Source: Micromonospora sp. AMSO31t (lineage in GTDB: Bacteria > Actinomycetota > Actinomycetes > Mycobacteriales > Micromonosporaceae). Taken from it: DNA of 44,986 nt. The DNA is taken from positions 1 to 44,986 of the forward strand of contig NZ_WBKT01000035.1 in assembly GCF_008868175.1 (NCBI RefSeq). The letters are read 5' to 3'. Positions 35,832 to 43,869 of this stretch are shown here, in pieces (position 1 is the first letter of the stretch; each line of letters starts with the position of its first letter). The notes under the pieces are model-generated. The model was not told the origin of the DNA and searched no databases. It was given only the letters and a program-made list of their open reading frames with translations. A program made the translations under genes and the position numbers.

Positions 35832-37079
35832 ATGGATCCCCTGCTCCTCGCCCGCCTGCAGTTCGCCACGACCACCTCGATCCACTTCCTGTTCGTGGTG
35901 GTCACCCTCGGCCTGGTCACCCTGCTGGTCGGCCTCCAGACCGCCGGCTTCGTCACCGGCAAGCCGGTGTACGAGCGGCTGACCCGCTTCTGGGGCCAGC
36001 TCTACGTGCTCAATTACGTGCTGGGGATCGCCACCGGGATCGTCATGGAATTCCAGTTCGGGCTGAACTGGAGCGGCCTGTCGCGCTACGTGGGCAACGT
36101 GTTCGGTGCGCCGCTGGCCATCGAGACGCTTGTCGCCTTCTTCCTGGAGTCCACGTTCCTCGGCATGTGGATCTTCGGCTGGCACCGGCTGCGGCGCGGC
36201 ATCCACCTGGCGCTGCTCTGGGGGGTCGCGCTCACCGCGTACGCCTCGGCGTTCTGGATCATGGTGGCCAACGCGTGGCTCCAGCACCCGGTCGGCTACG
36301 AGGTGCGCGACGGCGTCGCCCACCTCACCGACTTCGGCGCGCTGCTCACCAACCCCACCCTCGGCTTCGCCTTCGGCCACGTGGTCTCGGCCGGCCTCGT
36401 CACCGGCGGGATGCTGATGGCCGCGGTCAGCGCCGCACACCTGCTCCGGCGCACCCCGGACTACGCGCTCTTCCGGAAATCGCTGCGGATCGGCCTGATC
36501 ACCGCGGCGCTCGCGGTGACCACGCTGCAGGGCTTCGGGTTCGCGCAGTTCGGCCCGGTCGGGAAACTCCAACCGACCAAGTTCGGCGGCGGCGCCGACC
36601 GCGACGCGCTGGTCGCCGACTGGACGACGCGGTTCGGCCCCGGCGACTACACCCCGCCGGCACTGTCCAGCGTCGGCCTCGGCTTCATGATCCTCATCGG
36701 CTTCACCCTGGGCTGCGCCTGGTTCCTGCTGCCGCTGCTCTGGCGGGACTGGATCATCCGGCTGAAGTTCCCGCTCTGGCTGGTGCTCCTCGCCGTGCCG
36801 CTGCCGTTCGTCGCGGTGATCCTCGGCTGGATCGCCCGCGAGGTGGGGCGCCAGCCCTGGGTGGCGTACGGGCTGCTGCCGACCGGCCAGGCCGTCTCGC
36901 CGGTGAGCCCCGGGCTGATGCTCACCTCGCTCATCGGCTTCACCCTGCTGCTCGGCACCCTCGCCGTCACCAACTGGGTGCTGCTGGTCCGGCACGCCGC
37001 CCGGGGCGCGCACGACCCCGCGCTCGGCCGGCCGCCCGCGCCGGACGCCGACCACCACCCCCACCCCGTGTTCGCCTGA
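35832..37079 (+). CDS. cydA: Cytochrome bd ubiquinol/menaquinol oxidase subunit I
   Basis: A 415-residue membrane protein of about nine helices. Haem ligands are in TTSIHFLFVVV (His near residue 17) and GFAFGHVVSAG; EVGRQPWVAYGLLPTGQAVS is the CydA signature after the Q loop. The Q loop (about LQPTKFGGGADRDALVADWT) is short and the protein smaller than E. coli CydA (~520 residues). It reduces oxygen with quinol electrons at high affinity without pumping protons. GGGAGGA upstream supports ATG 35832; longer frames start inside the palindrome region. First gene of cydABDC. Confidence 0.94.
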   Translation: MDPLLLARLQFATTTSIHFLFVVVTLGLVTLLVGLQTAGFVTGKPVYERLTRFWGQLYVLNYVLGIATGIVMEFQFGLNWSGLSRYVGNVFGAPLAIETLVAFFLESTFLGMWIFGWHRLRRGIHLALLWGVALTAYASAFWIMVANAWLQHPVGYEVRDGVAHLTDFGALLTNPTLGFAFGHVVSAGLVTGGMLMAAVSAAHLLRRTPDYALFRKSLRIGLITAALAVTTLQGFGFAQFGPVGKLQPTKFGGGADRDALVADWTTRFGPGDYTPPALSSVGLGFMILIGFTLGCAWFLLPLLWRDWIIRLKFPLWLVLLAVPLPFVAVILGWIAREVGRQPWVAYGLLPTGQAVSPVSPGLMLTSLIGFTLLLGTLAVTNWVLLVRHAARGAHDPALGRPPAPDADHHPHPVFA

Positions 37080-37090
37080 GGGAGCCCGCC

Positions 37091-38122
37091 GTGGAACTCG
37101 CCTGGTACGCCCTGCTCGGCCTCTTCTTCGCCACCTACCTCGTGCTCGGCGGCTACGACTACGGCGTCGGGCTGCTGCTGGCCCGGGGCGCCACGCCCGG
37201 GGCCCGCCGGGCCGCGCTGAACGCGGTGGGGCCGTTCTTCCTCGGCAACGAGGTCTGGCTGGTGGCCGCGGTCGGCATCCTGTTCGGCGCCTTCCCCACC
37301 CTGGAGGGCGAGCTGCTCTCCGGCCTCTATCCGGCCGTGCTCGGGGCGCTCGCCGGGGTGGTGCTCGTGACGGCCGGGGTGCAGCTGCGCAGCCGGCCGC
37401 GCGGCGGGACGGCCCGCGCCTTCTGGGACCGGGTGGTGGTGGCCGGCAGCGTGCTCGCCGCGCTCGGCTGGGGAGCACTGCTCGGCGGGCTGCTCCAGGG
37501 CGTGCCGCCGGCCGGCGACGGACACCCCGCCGGGGTCGGCCACCTGTTCACCCCGTTCGTGGCCGCCGCCGCGCTCGCGCTGCTCGCGCTGGTCGCCGTG
37601 CACGGTGCGACCTTCCTCACGCTGCGGCTGCCGGTCGCCGACGTGCCGTCGGTCGCCCGGCTGGCCCGGGGCCTGATGCCGGCGGCGCTCACCGCGGTCG
37701 CCACCGCCACCGCCCTGGGCCTGCTCTCCGATCGGGTACGCGCCGCGGTGGCCCGCCCGGCGGTCGCCGTACTCCTGCCGCTGGCGCTGGTGGCGACGCT
37801 GCTCATGGCCCGCGCGGCGCTGCGCCGGGGCCGGGCCGGCCTGGCCTTCGCCGCGACCAGCGTGGCGCTGGCCCTGCCGGTGCCGCTGGTCGGCGCGGCG
37901 CTCTGGCCCCGGGTGCTGGTCTCCACCGTCGACCCGGCGGCCGCGCCGCAGCTGACCGACGCGGCGGTGCTGACCGTGGCGGACGCGGCCGCGAGCGGGC
38001 CGACGCTGGCGCTGCTGGGCTGGCTGGCGCTGCCGCTCGTTCCGGCCCTACTAGGCTTTCAGGCAATGTGCTGGTGGGTGTTCCGGGGACGGACCGACGG
38101 CAGGGCACCGGTGTACTGGTGA
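37091..38122 (+). CDS. cydB: Cytochrome bd oxidase subunit II
   Basis: A 343-residue protein with eight to nine membrane helices, starting VELAWYALLGLFFATYLVLG followed by GYDYGVGLLL and GPFFLGNEVWLVAAVG, conserved N-terminal features of CydB. It pairs with CydA; in E. coli this subunit has a structural or quinone-holding role and binds no haem. GTG 37091 has GAGGGAG across the cydA stop. Its stop overlaps the cydD start by 4 bases (GTGA). Confidence 0.94.
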   Translation: MELAWYALLGLFFATYLVLGGYDYGVGLLLARGATPGARRAALNAVGPFFLGNEVWLVAAVGILFGAFPTLEGELLSGLYPAVLGALAGVVLVTAGVQLRSRPRGGTARAFWDRVVVAGSVLAALGWGALLGGLLQGVPPAGDGHPAGVGHLFTPFVAAAALALLALVAVHGATFLTLRLPVADVPSVARLARGLMPAALTAVATATALGLLSDRVRAAVARPAVAVLLPLALVATLLMARAALRRGRAGLAFAATSVALALPVPLVGAALWPRVLVSTVDPAAAPQLTDAAVLTVADAAASGPTLALLGWLALPLVPALLGFQAMCWWVFRGRTDGRAPVYW

Positions 38123-39795
38123 ACCGCCGCCCGTTCGACCCGCGGCTGCTGCGCCGGGTCCCCGCGGCCCGGCGCGACCTCGCCGTGCTCGCGGTGCTCG
38201 GCGGGCTGACCGCCCTGCTGGTGGTCGCGCAGGCCACCGCACTGGCCACCCTGCTGGCCACCGCGATCGACGGGCGGCTGCACCGACCGGCGCTTGCCGG
38301 TTTCGGGGCGGCGGTCGCGGCCCGCGCGCTGGTGAGCTGGGCGCAGGGCACCGTGGCGGCCCGGGCGGCGGCCACGGTCAAGGCGGCGCTCCGGGCCGAC
38401 CTGCTGCGCGCGGTCGGCCGGCACGGCCCCACCTGGGTCGCCGGCCGCCGGGCCGGGCAGCTCGCCACCCTGGCCGGGCGCGGCCTGGACGCGCTCGACC
38501 CGTACTTCACCGGCTACCTGCCGCAGCTCGTGCTGAGCGTGACCGTGCCGCTGGCCGTGCTGGCCCGGATCGTGCTCGCCGACTGGAGCTCCGCGCTGAT
38601 CATCGCGCTGACCATCCCGCTCATCCCGGTCTTCGGTGCGCTGCTCGGCTGGCAGGCGCAGGCCGCCACCGAGCGGCAGTGGCGGCGGCTGTCGCTGCTC
38701 GGCGGGCACTTCCTCGACATGGTGGCCGGGCTGCCCACGCTGCGAGCGTTCGGCCGGGCCCGGGCCCAGGTCGACGTCGTGCGCCGGATGGCCGACGGGC
38801 ACCGCCAGGCCACCATGAAGACCCTGCGGATCGCCTTCCTGTCCGCGCTGGTCCTCGAACTGGTCGCCACCCTCTCCGTGGCGCTGGTCGCCGTGCCGGT
38901 CGGCATCCGGCTGCTCGGCGGCGGGATCACCCTCTCCACCGCGCTGCTGGTGCTGCTGCTCACCCCGGAGGCCTACCTGCCGCTACGGGCCGCCGGCAGC
39001 CGGTTCCACGCCAGCATGGAGGGGCTCACCGCGCTGGACGAGGCGCTCACCCTCTCCGCGACGCCGGAGGCCGCCGCACCGGGAACCGCCGGGCCGGCGC
39101 CGGACGGCCGGGGCGAGATCCGCTTCGAGGGCGTGACCGTCGCGTACGAGCGGACCACGGCCCTGCGGGACGTCACGCTCACCATCCGCCCCGGCGAGCG
39201 GATCGCCGTCATCGGGCCCAGCGGGGCGGGCAAGACCACACTGCTCAACCTGCTGCTCGGCTTCGTCACCCCGACCGCCGGCCGGGTGACCGTCGACGGG
39301 GTGGACCTCGCCGGGGTCGACCTCGACGCGTGGCGGCGGGAGCTGGCCTGGGTGCCCCAGCGGGCCCACCTCTTCGCCGGCTCGCTGGCCGACAACATCC
39401 GCCTGGGTGCCCCCGACACCCCGGACGCCGCGCTGGCCGGCGCGGTCACCGACGCCGCGCTGGACGAGGTGGTCGCCGCCCTGCCCGACGGGCTCCGCAC
39501 CACGCTCGGCGAGCGCGGGCACGGCCTGTCCAGCGGGCAGCGGCAGCGGGTCGCGCTGGCCCGGGCGTTCCTCCGGGACGCCCCGCTCGTGCTCCTCGAC
39601 GAGCCGACCGCCCGCCTGGACAGCGCCAGCGAGGCCGTCGTGCTCGCGGCCACCCGGCGCCTGGTCGCCGGGCGTACCGCGCTGCTGGTCGCGCACCGGC
39701 CCGCGCTGCTGACCGACGCCGACCGGATCCTCCGCGTCGAGGACGGCCGGGTCACCGAGCTGAGCCGCGTACCGGCCGGGAAGGGGACGCCATGA
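38119..39795 (+). CDS. cydD: Thiol reductant ABC exporter subunit CydD
   Basis: A 558-residue half-transporter: six helices to residue ~315, then an ATPase with Walker A GPSGAGKTT, signature LSSGQRQRVALARAF and Walker B LVLLDEPTARLD. With CydC it exports cysteine/glutathione-type thiols (in actinobacteria presumably another thiol) or haem-related cargo needed to assemble cytochrome bd. GTG 38119 overlaps the cydB stop; upstream in-frame codons belong to cydB. Actinobacteria may have CydD and CydC fused; here they are separate but coupled. Confidence 0.93.
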   Translation: MNRRPFDPRLLRRVPAARRDLAVLAVLGGLTALLVVAQATALATLLATAIDGRLHRPALAGFGAAVAARALVSWAQGTVAARAAATVKAALRADLLRAVGRHGPTWVAGRRAGQLATLAGRGLDALDPYFTGYLPQLVLSVTVPLAVLARIVLADWSSALIIALTIPLIPVFGALLGWQAQAATERQWRRLSLLGGHFLDMVAGLPTLRAFGRARAQVDVVRRMADGHRQATMKTLRIAFLSALVLELVATLSVALVAVPVGIRLLGGGITLSTALLVLLLTPEAYLPLRAAGSRFHASMEGLTALDEALTLSATPEAAAPGTAGPAPDGRGEIRFEGVTVAYERTTALRDVTLTIRPGERIAVIGPSGAGKTTLLNLLLGFVTPTAGRVTVDGVDLAGVDLDAWRRELAWVPQRAHLFAGSLADNIRLGAPDTPDAALAGAVTDAALDEVVAALPDGLRTTLGERGHGLSSGQRQRVALARAFLRDAPLVLLDEPTARLDSASEAVVLAATRRLVAGRTALLVAHRPALLTDADRILRVEDGRVTELSRVPAGKGTP

Positions 39796-41534
39796 CCGAC
39801 GGACCCGAGCGGGCGGTGCTGCGGCTGGCCCGGCCCTACCTGGGCCGCCTGCTGGGCGCCGGGCTGCTCGCCGCGGCCACCGAGTTCGCCGGGCTGGCCC
39901 TCATGGCCACGGCCACGTGGCTGCTGATGAGCGCCGCCGGCCGGCCGCCGCTGGACCGGCTGACCGTGGCGATCGTCGCCGTGCGCGCGCTCGCGGTGAG
40001 CCGGGGCGTGTTCCGCTACACCGAGCGGCTGGCCGGGCACGACGCGGTGCTGCGCATGATCACCGACGTCCGGGCCCGGGTCTTCGCCACCCTGGTGGCC
40101 CGGCGCGACGCCACCGCCCAGCGCACCGGCGACGCGCTGAGCCGGCTGGTCTCCGACGTGGAGGCGGTGCAGGACCTGCTGCTGCGGGTGCTGGTGCCGG
40201 GCGCGGCGGCCGCGCTCGTGAGCGTGCTGGCCGTCGGGAGCACCGCGCTGATCTCGCTGCCGGCCGCGGGCGTGCTCGCCGCCGGGCTGCTGGTGGCCGG
40301 GGTGGCGCTGCCCGTGCTGGCCGCCGGGCTGACCCGGCGGGCCGCCGACGAGGTGGCCCCGCTGCGCGGCGCGCTCGCGGTGGACGCGGTCGACCTGACC
40401 CACGGCGCCGCCGACCTGGCCGCCTTCGGCGCGACCGGCACGGCCCTGACCGCCGCCGAGACCCGGGCCGGTCGCCTGGCCCGGCTGGAGCGCCGGCTCG
40501 CCGCGACCGGCTTCGCGGTGGACGCGGCCGGGGTGCTGGTCGGCGGGCTCACCGCCGCCGCCGTGGTGGTCGTGGCCCTGCGCGCGGGCGTCGGCGGGGT
40601 GCTCGTCGGCGTCCTGGCGGTGGGCACGCTGGCCGCCGTCGAGGTGTCCCTCGCGCTGGTCGGGGCGGCCCGGCAGCGCACCCAGCTCCGCGCCGGCCTG
40701 GCCCGGGTGGCCGACCTGCTCACCGAGGCCGGGGAACCGGCGCCCACCGCACCCGTCGGACCGGCGTCCGGCGGGCACGACGTCCGGTTCTCGGGCGTGA
40801 CCGTCCGCTACCGGGAGGGGGCGGCGCCCGCCCTCGCCGGGGTCGACCTGGACCTGCCCGCCGGCCGCCGGGTGGCCGTGGTCGGGCCGAGCGGCGCCGG
40901 TAAGAGCACCCTGGCCGCCGCGCTCACCGGCTCGGTACGCCCCGACACCGGCCGGATCACCGTGGACGGCGTGGACGTGTCTGACCTGGCGGACGAGGAA
41001 CTGCCCCGGGTGGTCGGCGGCCTGCTCGCCGAGGCGTACGTCTTCCACGCCACGGTCCGGGAGAACCTGCTGCTCGGGCGGCCCCGCGCCGACGAGGCGG
41101 AGCTGGCCGCCGCCACCCGGGCCGCCGGCCTGCTGGACTGGGTACGCGCCCAGCCCGACGGCTGGGACACCCTGGTCGGCGAGCAGGGCGGGCAGCTCTC
41201 CGGCGGGCAGCGGCAGCGGCTCGCGCTGGCCCGGGCGCTGCTGGCCGGCCCGCCGGTGCTGGTGCTCGACGAGCCGACCGAGGGGCTCGACCCGGCGGCC
41301 GCGGACGCGGTGCTCGCCTCGACGCTGGCCGCCACCCCGGCCGGGCATTCGGTGCTGCTGATCAGCCACCGGCTCAGCGGCCTCGCCGGGCTGGACGAGA
41401 TCGTGGTGCTCGACGCGGGCCGGGTGGTGCAGCGCGGCCGGCACGAGGAGCTGGTGGCCCGGCCGGGCTGGTACCGGGAGCAGTGGCTGCTCCAGGAGGC
41501 GGCCGAGCGCGGCTACCTGGCCCTGGCCCCCTGA
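39792..41534 (+). CDS. cydC: Thiol reductant ABC exporter subunit CydC
   Basis: A 580-residue partner of CydD. The first helix pair includes EFAGLALMATATWLLMSAAG and the loop ALAVSRGVFRYTERLAGHDA, a CydC hallmark. The ATPase has GPSGAGKST, LSGGQRQRLALARAL and VLVLDEPTEGLD and the switch His in LLISHRLSGL. ATG 39792 overlaps the cydD stop by 4 bases (ATGA). Last gene of the cyd operon; no clear terminator follows. Confidence 0.94.
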   Translation: MTDGPERAVLRLARPYLGRLLGAGLLAAATEFAGLALMATATWLLMSAAGRPPLDRLTVAIVAVRALAVSRGVFRYTERLAGHDAVLRMITDVRARVFATLVARRDATAQRTGDALSRLVSDVEAVQDLLLRVLVPGAAAALVSVLAVGSTALISLPAAGVLAAGLLVAGVALPVLAAGLTRRAADEVAPLRGALAVDAVDLTHGAADLAAFGATGTALTAAETRAGRLARLERRLAATGFAVDAAGVLVGGLTAAAVVVVALRAGVGGVLVGVLAVGTLAAVEVSLALVGAARQRTQLRAGLARVADLLTEAGEPAPTAPVGPASGGHDVRFSGVTVRYREGAAPALAGVDLDLPAGRRVAVVGPSGAGKSTLAAALTGSVRPDTGRITVDGVDVSDLADEELPRVVGGLLAEAYVFHATVRENLLLGRPRADEAELAAATRAAGLLDWVRAQPDGWDTLVGEQGGQLSGGQRQRLALARALLAGPPVLVLDEPTEGLDPAAADAVLASTLAATPAGHSVLLISHRLSGLAGLDEIVVLDAGRVVQRGRHEELVARPGWYREQWLLQEAAERGYLALAP

Positions 41535-41592
41535 GCCGCTTTCCGGGATTTTCCCCGACGCGGCCGGCCCGGTGCGGTGGCAGGGTGGTGCC

Positions 41593-42282
41593 ATGCGGGG
41601 GTACGAGGAGATCCACGTCGACGAACGGCTGCGCGAGCTGGCCGGGCAGTTGCACGGGCCGGCCCGGCTCAAGGCGGACCTGCTGACCGAGGCGCGGCAC
41701 GCCCTGGAGGATGCCGTCGAGGCGTACCGCGAGGGGGGCCTGCCGGTGGCGGAGGCCGAGCGGCGGGCGGTGGCCGACTTCGGCAGTCCGGCTCAGCTCG
41801 CGCCCGGCTACCAGGCCGAGCTGGCCGCCGGCGCGCTGCGTGGGCTGGCCCTGCGGGCGCTGGCGGTGGCCGCGGTGCTCATGGTCGGCGGCGACCTGAC
41901 CTGGCGGGGGGCGAGCTGGAGCGACGGCCCGCGCCCGCCGGAGGCCTACCTGCTCCTCTCCGCCTCGGTCAACGGCATCTGGGCCGTGGTCGCCGGGCTG
42001 GCGCTGGTCGGGCTGCTGCTCAACCTGCTCGCCGCCCGGTACGCCACACCACGGCTGCCCCGGCTGGCCCGCGCGGTGGGCTTCGGGCTGACCGGCGGGC
42101 TGGCGGTCGGCGCGGGGGCCGGCGTGGCGCTGTTCGGCTGGTCGGTCCACCTCTGGGACGCGGCGCTCACCTGGCCCCCGATGATCATCGGGGCGGTGCT
42201 CGTCAGCGCCGCCTGGTTCGCGCTGGCCCGGGCGGCCCGCTACTGGCTGCTGAGCGCCCGCGGCCTGCGGGTCGCCGGCTGA
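41593..42282 (+). CDS. HAAS/permease-prefix domain membrane protein
   Basis: A 229-residue protein. Residues ~1-75 are a soluble helical domain (YEEIHVDERLRELAGQLHGP, EARHALEDAVEAYREGGLPV, VADFGSPAQLAPGYQ) of the HAAS/permease prefix 1 type, followed by about four membrane helices. These proteins usually accompany PadR regulators; here a PadR gene lies next to it in convergent orientation rather than in an operon. Role unknown. ATG 41593 with a weak GGTGG upstream. Confidence 0.85.
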   Translation: MRGYEEIHVDERLRELAGQLHGPARLKADLLTEARHALEDAVEAYREGGLPVAEAERRAVADFGSPAQLAPGYQAELAAGALRGLALRALAVAAVLMVGGDLTWRGASWSDGPRPPEAYLLLSASVNGIWAVVAGLALVGLLLNLLAARYATPRLPRLARAVGFGLTGGLAVGAGAGVALFGWSVHLWDAALTWPPMIIGAVLVSAAWFALARAARYWLLSARGLRVAG

Positions 42283-42344
42283 CCCCCGGATCGCCGGCCC
42301 CCGCGTGCGCGGCGGGTGACCCGCTGTCCCGCCACGGGCCTCGC

Positions 42345-42686
42345 TCAGGCCGGGGTGGCCGGCGGTTCGTCGGTGCCGAGAAAGCGGCCGACCGTGGCGC
42401 TGAACTCGCGCCATCCCGCGCGCTCCCCGGCGAGCGCCAGGCCGCCGGCGTCGGTGAGCTCGTAGGTGCGCCGCTCCCGGCCGTTGACGGTGCTCCAGGC
42501 GCTGGCCACGTAGCCGGCCCGCTCCAGGCGGCGCAGCGCCGGATAGATGGTGCCGGTGGGCAGGTCCAGGGTGCCGCCGCTGCGGGCCCGGAGCGCCTCG
42601 ATGATCGCGTAACCGTGCAGCGCGCCCTGCTCCAGCACCGCGAGCAGCAGCGCATCGAGGTGTCCGTGCAGCGCCTGGGCCTTCAT
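42345..42686 (-). CDS. PadR family transcriptional regulator (short)
   Basis: A 113-residue PadR winged-helix protein with no extended C-terminal domain: HLDALLLAVLEQGALHGYAI, then PTGTIYPALRRLERAGYVAS and the wing RERRTYELTDAG. Short PadR proteins often control an adjacent HAAS/DUF1700 membrane protein, which is the convergent neighbour here. ATG 42686 lies 8 bases after TAGTCT, so the mRNA is probably leaderless. Confidence 0.92.
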   Translation of the reverse strand: MKAQALHGHLDALLLAVLEQGALHGYAIIEALRARSGGTLDLPTGTIYPALRRLERAGYVASAWSTVNGRERRTYELTDAGGLALAGERAGWREFSATVGRFLGTDEPPATPA

Positions 42687-42704
42687 GCGTAGCAAGACTA
42701 CTTG
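42687..42704 (-). promoter_or_regulatory. -10 box and small dyads before the short padR gene
   Basis: The minus strand has TAGTCT (42700-42695) inside two overlapping dyads: CAAG-TAGT-CTTG and GTAG-TCTTG-CTAC. A repressor binding here would block the promoter, consistent with PadR autorepression. Confidence 0.4.
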
Positions 42705-42759
42705 TCCGCGGGTCGGGACGCCACCGGGGTGCGGCTCCCGGCGACGGCGGGACGCCCAC

Positions 42760-42765
42760 TAGGGT
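42760..42765 (+). promoter_or_regulatory. Possible -10 box upstream of the acidic protein gene
   Basis: TAGGGT fits TANNNT and lies about 70 bases before the GTG at 42834, leaving room for a leader with the GGAGG ribosome site at 42824-42828. No -35 was recognised. Confidence 0.3.
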
Positions 42766-42833
42766 ATGTGCGCAGAGTCACTCGGCGGCCGACCGTCGCC
42801 GGGTGGGCAACCCGAAAGCACACGGAGGTCAGC

Positions 42834-43805
42834 GTGGCCCGCCAGTCGCCCCAACGGCCCGACGCCGACGAGCCCGAGCTCGACGACACCACCGCGTCGA
42901 CCGCAGCAGACGAGGTCGAGGTCGACCGCCCGGCGGCCGACCGCGCGCTCTGGGACGAGCTGCGGATCGACCCGGTGGAGATCGCCCTGCCCGCCGGCAC
43001 CGGCTTCACGCTGCGGGCGTACCGGCCGGCGCGCGAGCTGACCCCGACCGACGTCGCCGAGCGCGACGAGGACGACCCCTTCCTGGCCCGTCGCCAGGTC
43101 GTCGAGACCGAGGACGACGAGGAGGTGGTGATCCTCGACGAGGAGTTCGCCGCCCTCGCCGCCGAGGAGGACGAGGACGCCGACGCCGAGAAGCGGGCCG
43201 GGCGCCGCCGCCGCGGCAAGGCCGAGGCGGCCGCCGACGAGGACGCCGACGAGGCCACCGAGGCCGCCGACGAGGACGAGGCGGACGAGGACGAGGACGA
43301 GGCGGACGCCGCGGGTGACGAGGAGGTGCCCGTCTTCCTCACCCACCGCGGCAAGCTGCTGCTGTTCAAGACCCCGGAGTCGCTGGTCAGTTTCATCCGT
43401 TCCGGTGCGCCGAACGACCTGTCTCAACTGGACAGCTGGAATGAACTGTCCGAACGGGTTGAACCCGCCGACATCGCCCCGCTGGACGAGGACACCTACG
43501 AGCTCGACCTGGTAGTGGAGAACCTCCGCGGCGGCCACGACGCGTGGGACCCGACGCTGCTGATCGAAGCCGGTGAGGTCGCCCGTGACCTGGCGTACGC
43601 GCTGCGGCTACCGGCGGTGCTCGACATGCTCTCCGCAGGCTCCAGCCTGGATGACCTGGACGAGGCGCTGCGCAGTTCTGTCAACGGCGGAATCGGTGGA
43701 TTCCTGGGCCGGCGCCGGCTGAAGAAAATCGGGGCACAAACCGCAAGTTTGGGTTGGCGCACCATTGTCGGCAAGATCTCTGCTGTTGTGGACTGGCGCG
43801 ACTGA
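42834..43805 (+). CDS. Conserved hypothetical protein with a highly acidic middle
   Basis: A 323-residue protein. Residues ~75-165 are extraordinarily rich in Asp/Glu/Ala with one basic patch (KRAGRRRRGKAE), likely disordered. Residues ~165-323 look globular: VPVFLTHRGKLLLFKTPESL, IRSGAPNDLSQLDSWNELSE and a final GGFLGRRRLKKIGAQTASLG. No membrane segment, no catalytic motif I recognise. Similar proteins are, to my memory, conserved in Micromonosporaceae, sometimes named DNA primase without support. GGAGG at 42824-42828 supports GTG 42834. The gene leads into the IS110-like gene 64 bases downstream. Confidence 0.8.
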   Translation: MARQSPQRPDADEPELDDTTASTAADEVEVDRPAADRALWDELRIDPVEIALPAGTGFTLRAYRPARELTPTDVAERDEDDPFLARRQVVETEDDEEVVILDEEFAALAAEEDEDADAEKRAGRRRRGKAEAAADEDADEATEAADEDEADEDEDEADAAGDEEVPVFLTHRGKLLLFKTPESLVSFIRSGAPNDLSQLDSWNELSERVEPADIAPLDEDTYELDLVVENLRGGHDAWDPTLLIEAGEVARDLAYALRLPAVLDMLSAGSSLDDLDEALRSSVNGGIGGFLGRRRLKKIGAQTASLGWRTIVGKISAVVDWRD

Positions 43806-43869
43806 CCCGGAGCGGGGAGCATCAGTCTCTGGCAGAGCAAGACCTGTGTCCCGGGAGGAGGACGACGCC

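Noticed and set aside
38973..41672. An 899-codon minus-strand frame over cydD and cydC
   Set aside because: Low-complexity shadow of two well-supported ABC genes.
42834..43805. DNA primase assignment for the acidic protein
   Set aside because: No zinc finger, TOPRIM or primase motif is visible; the name appears only as an unsupported recollection.
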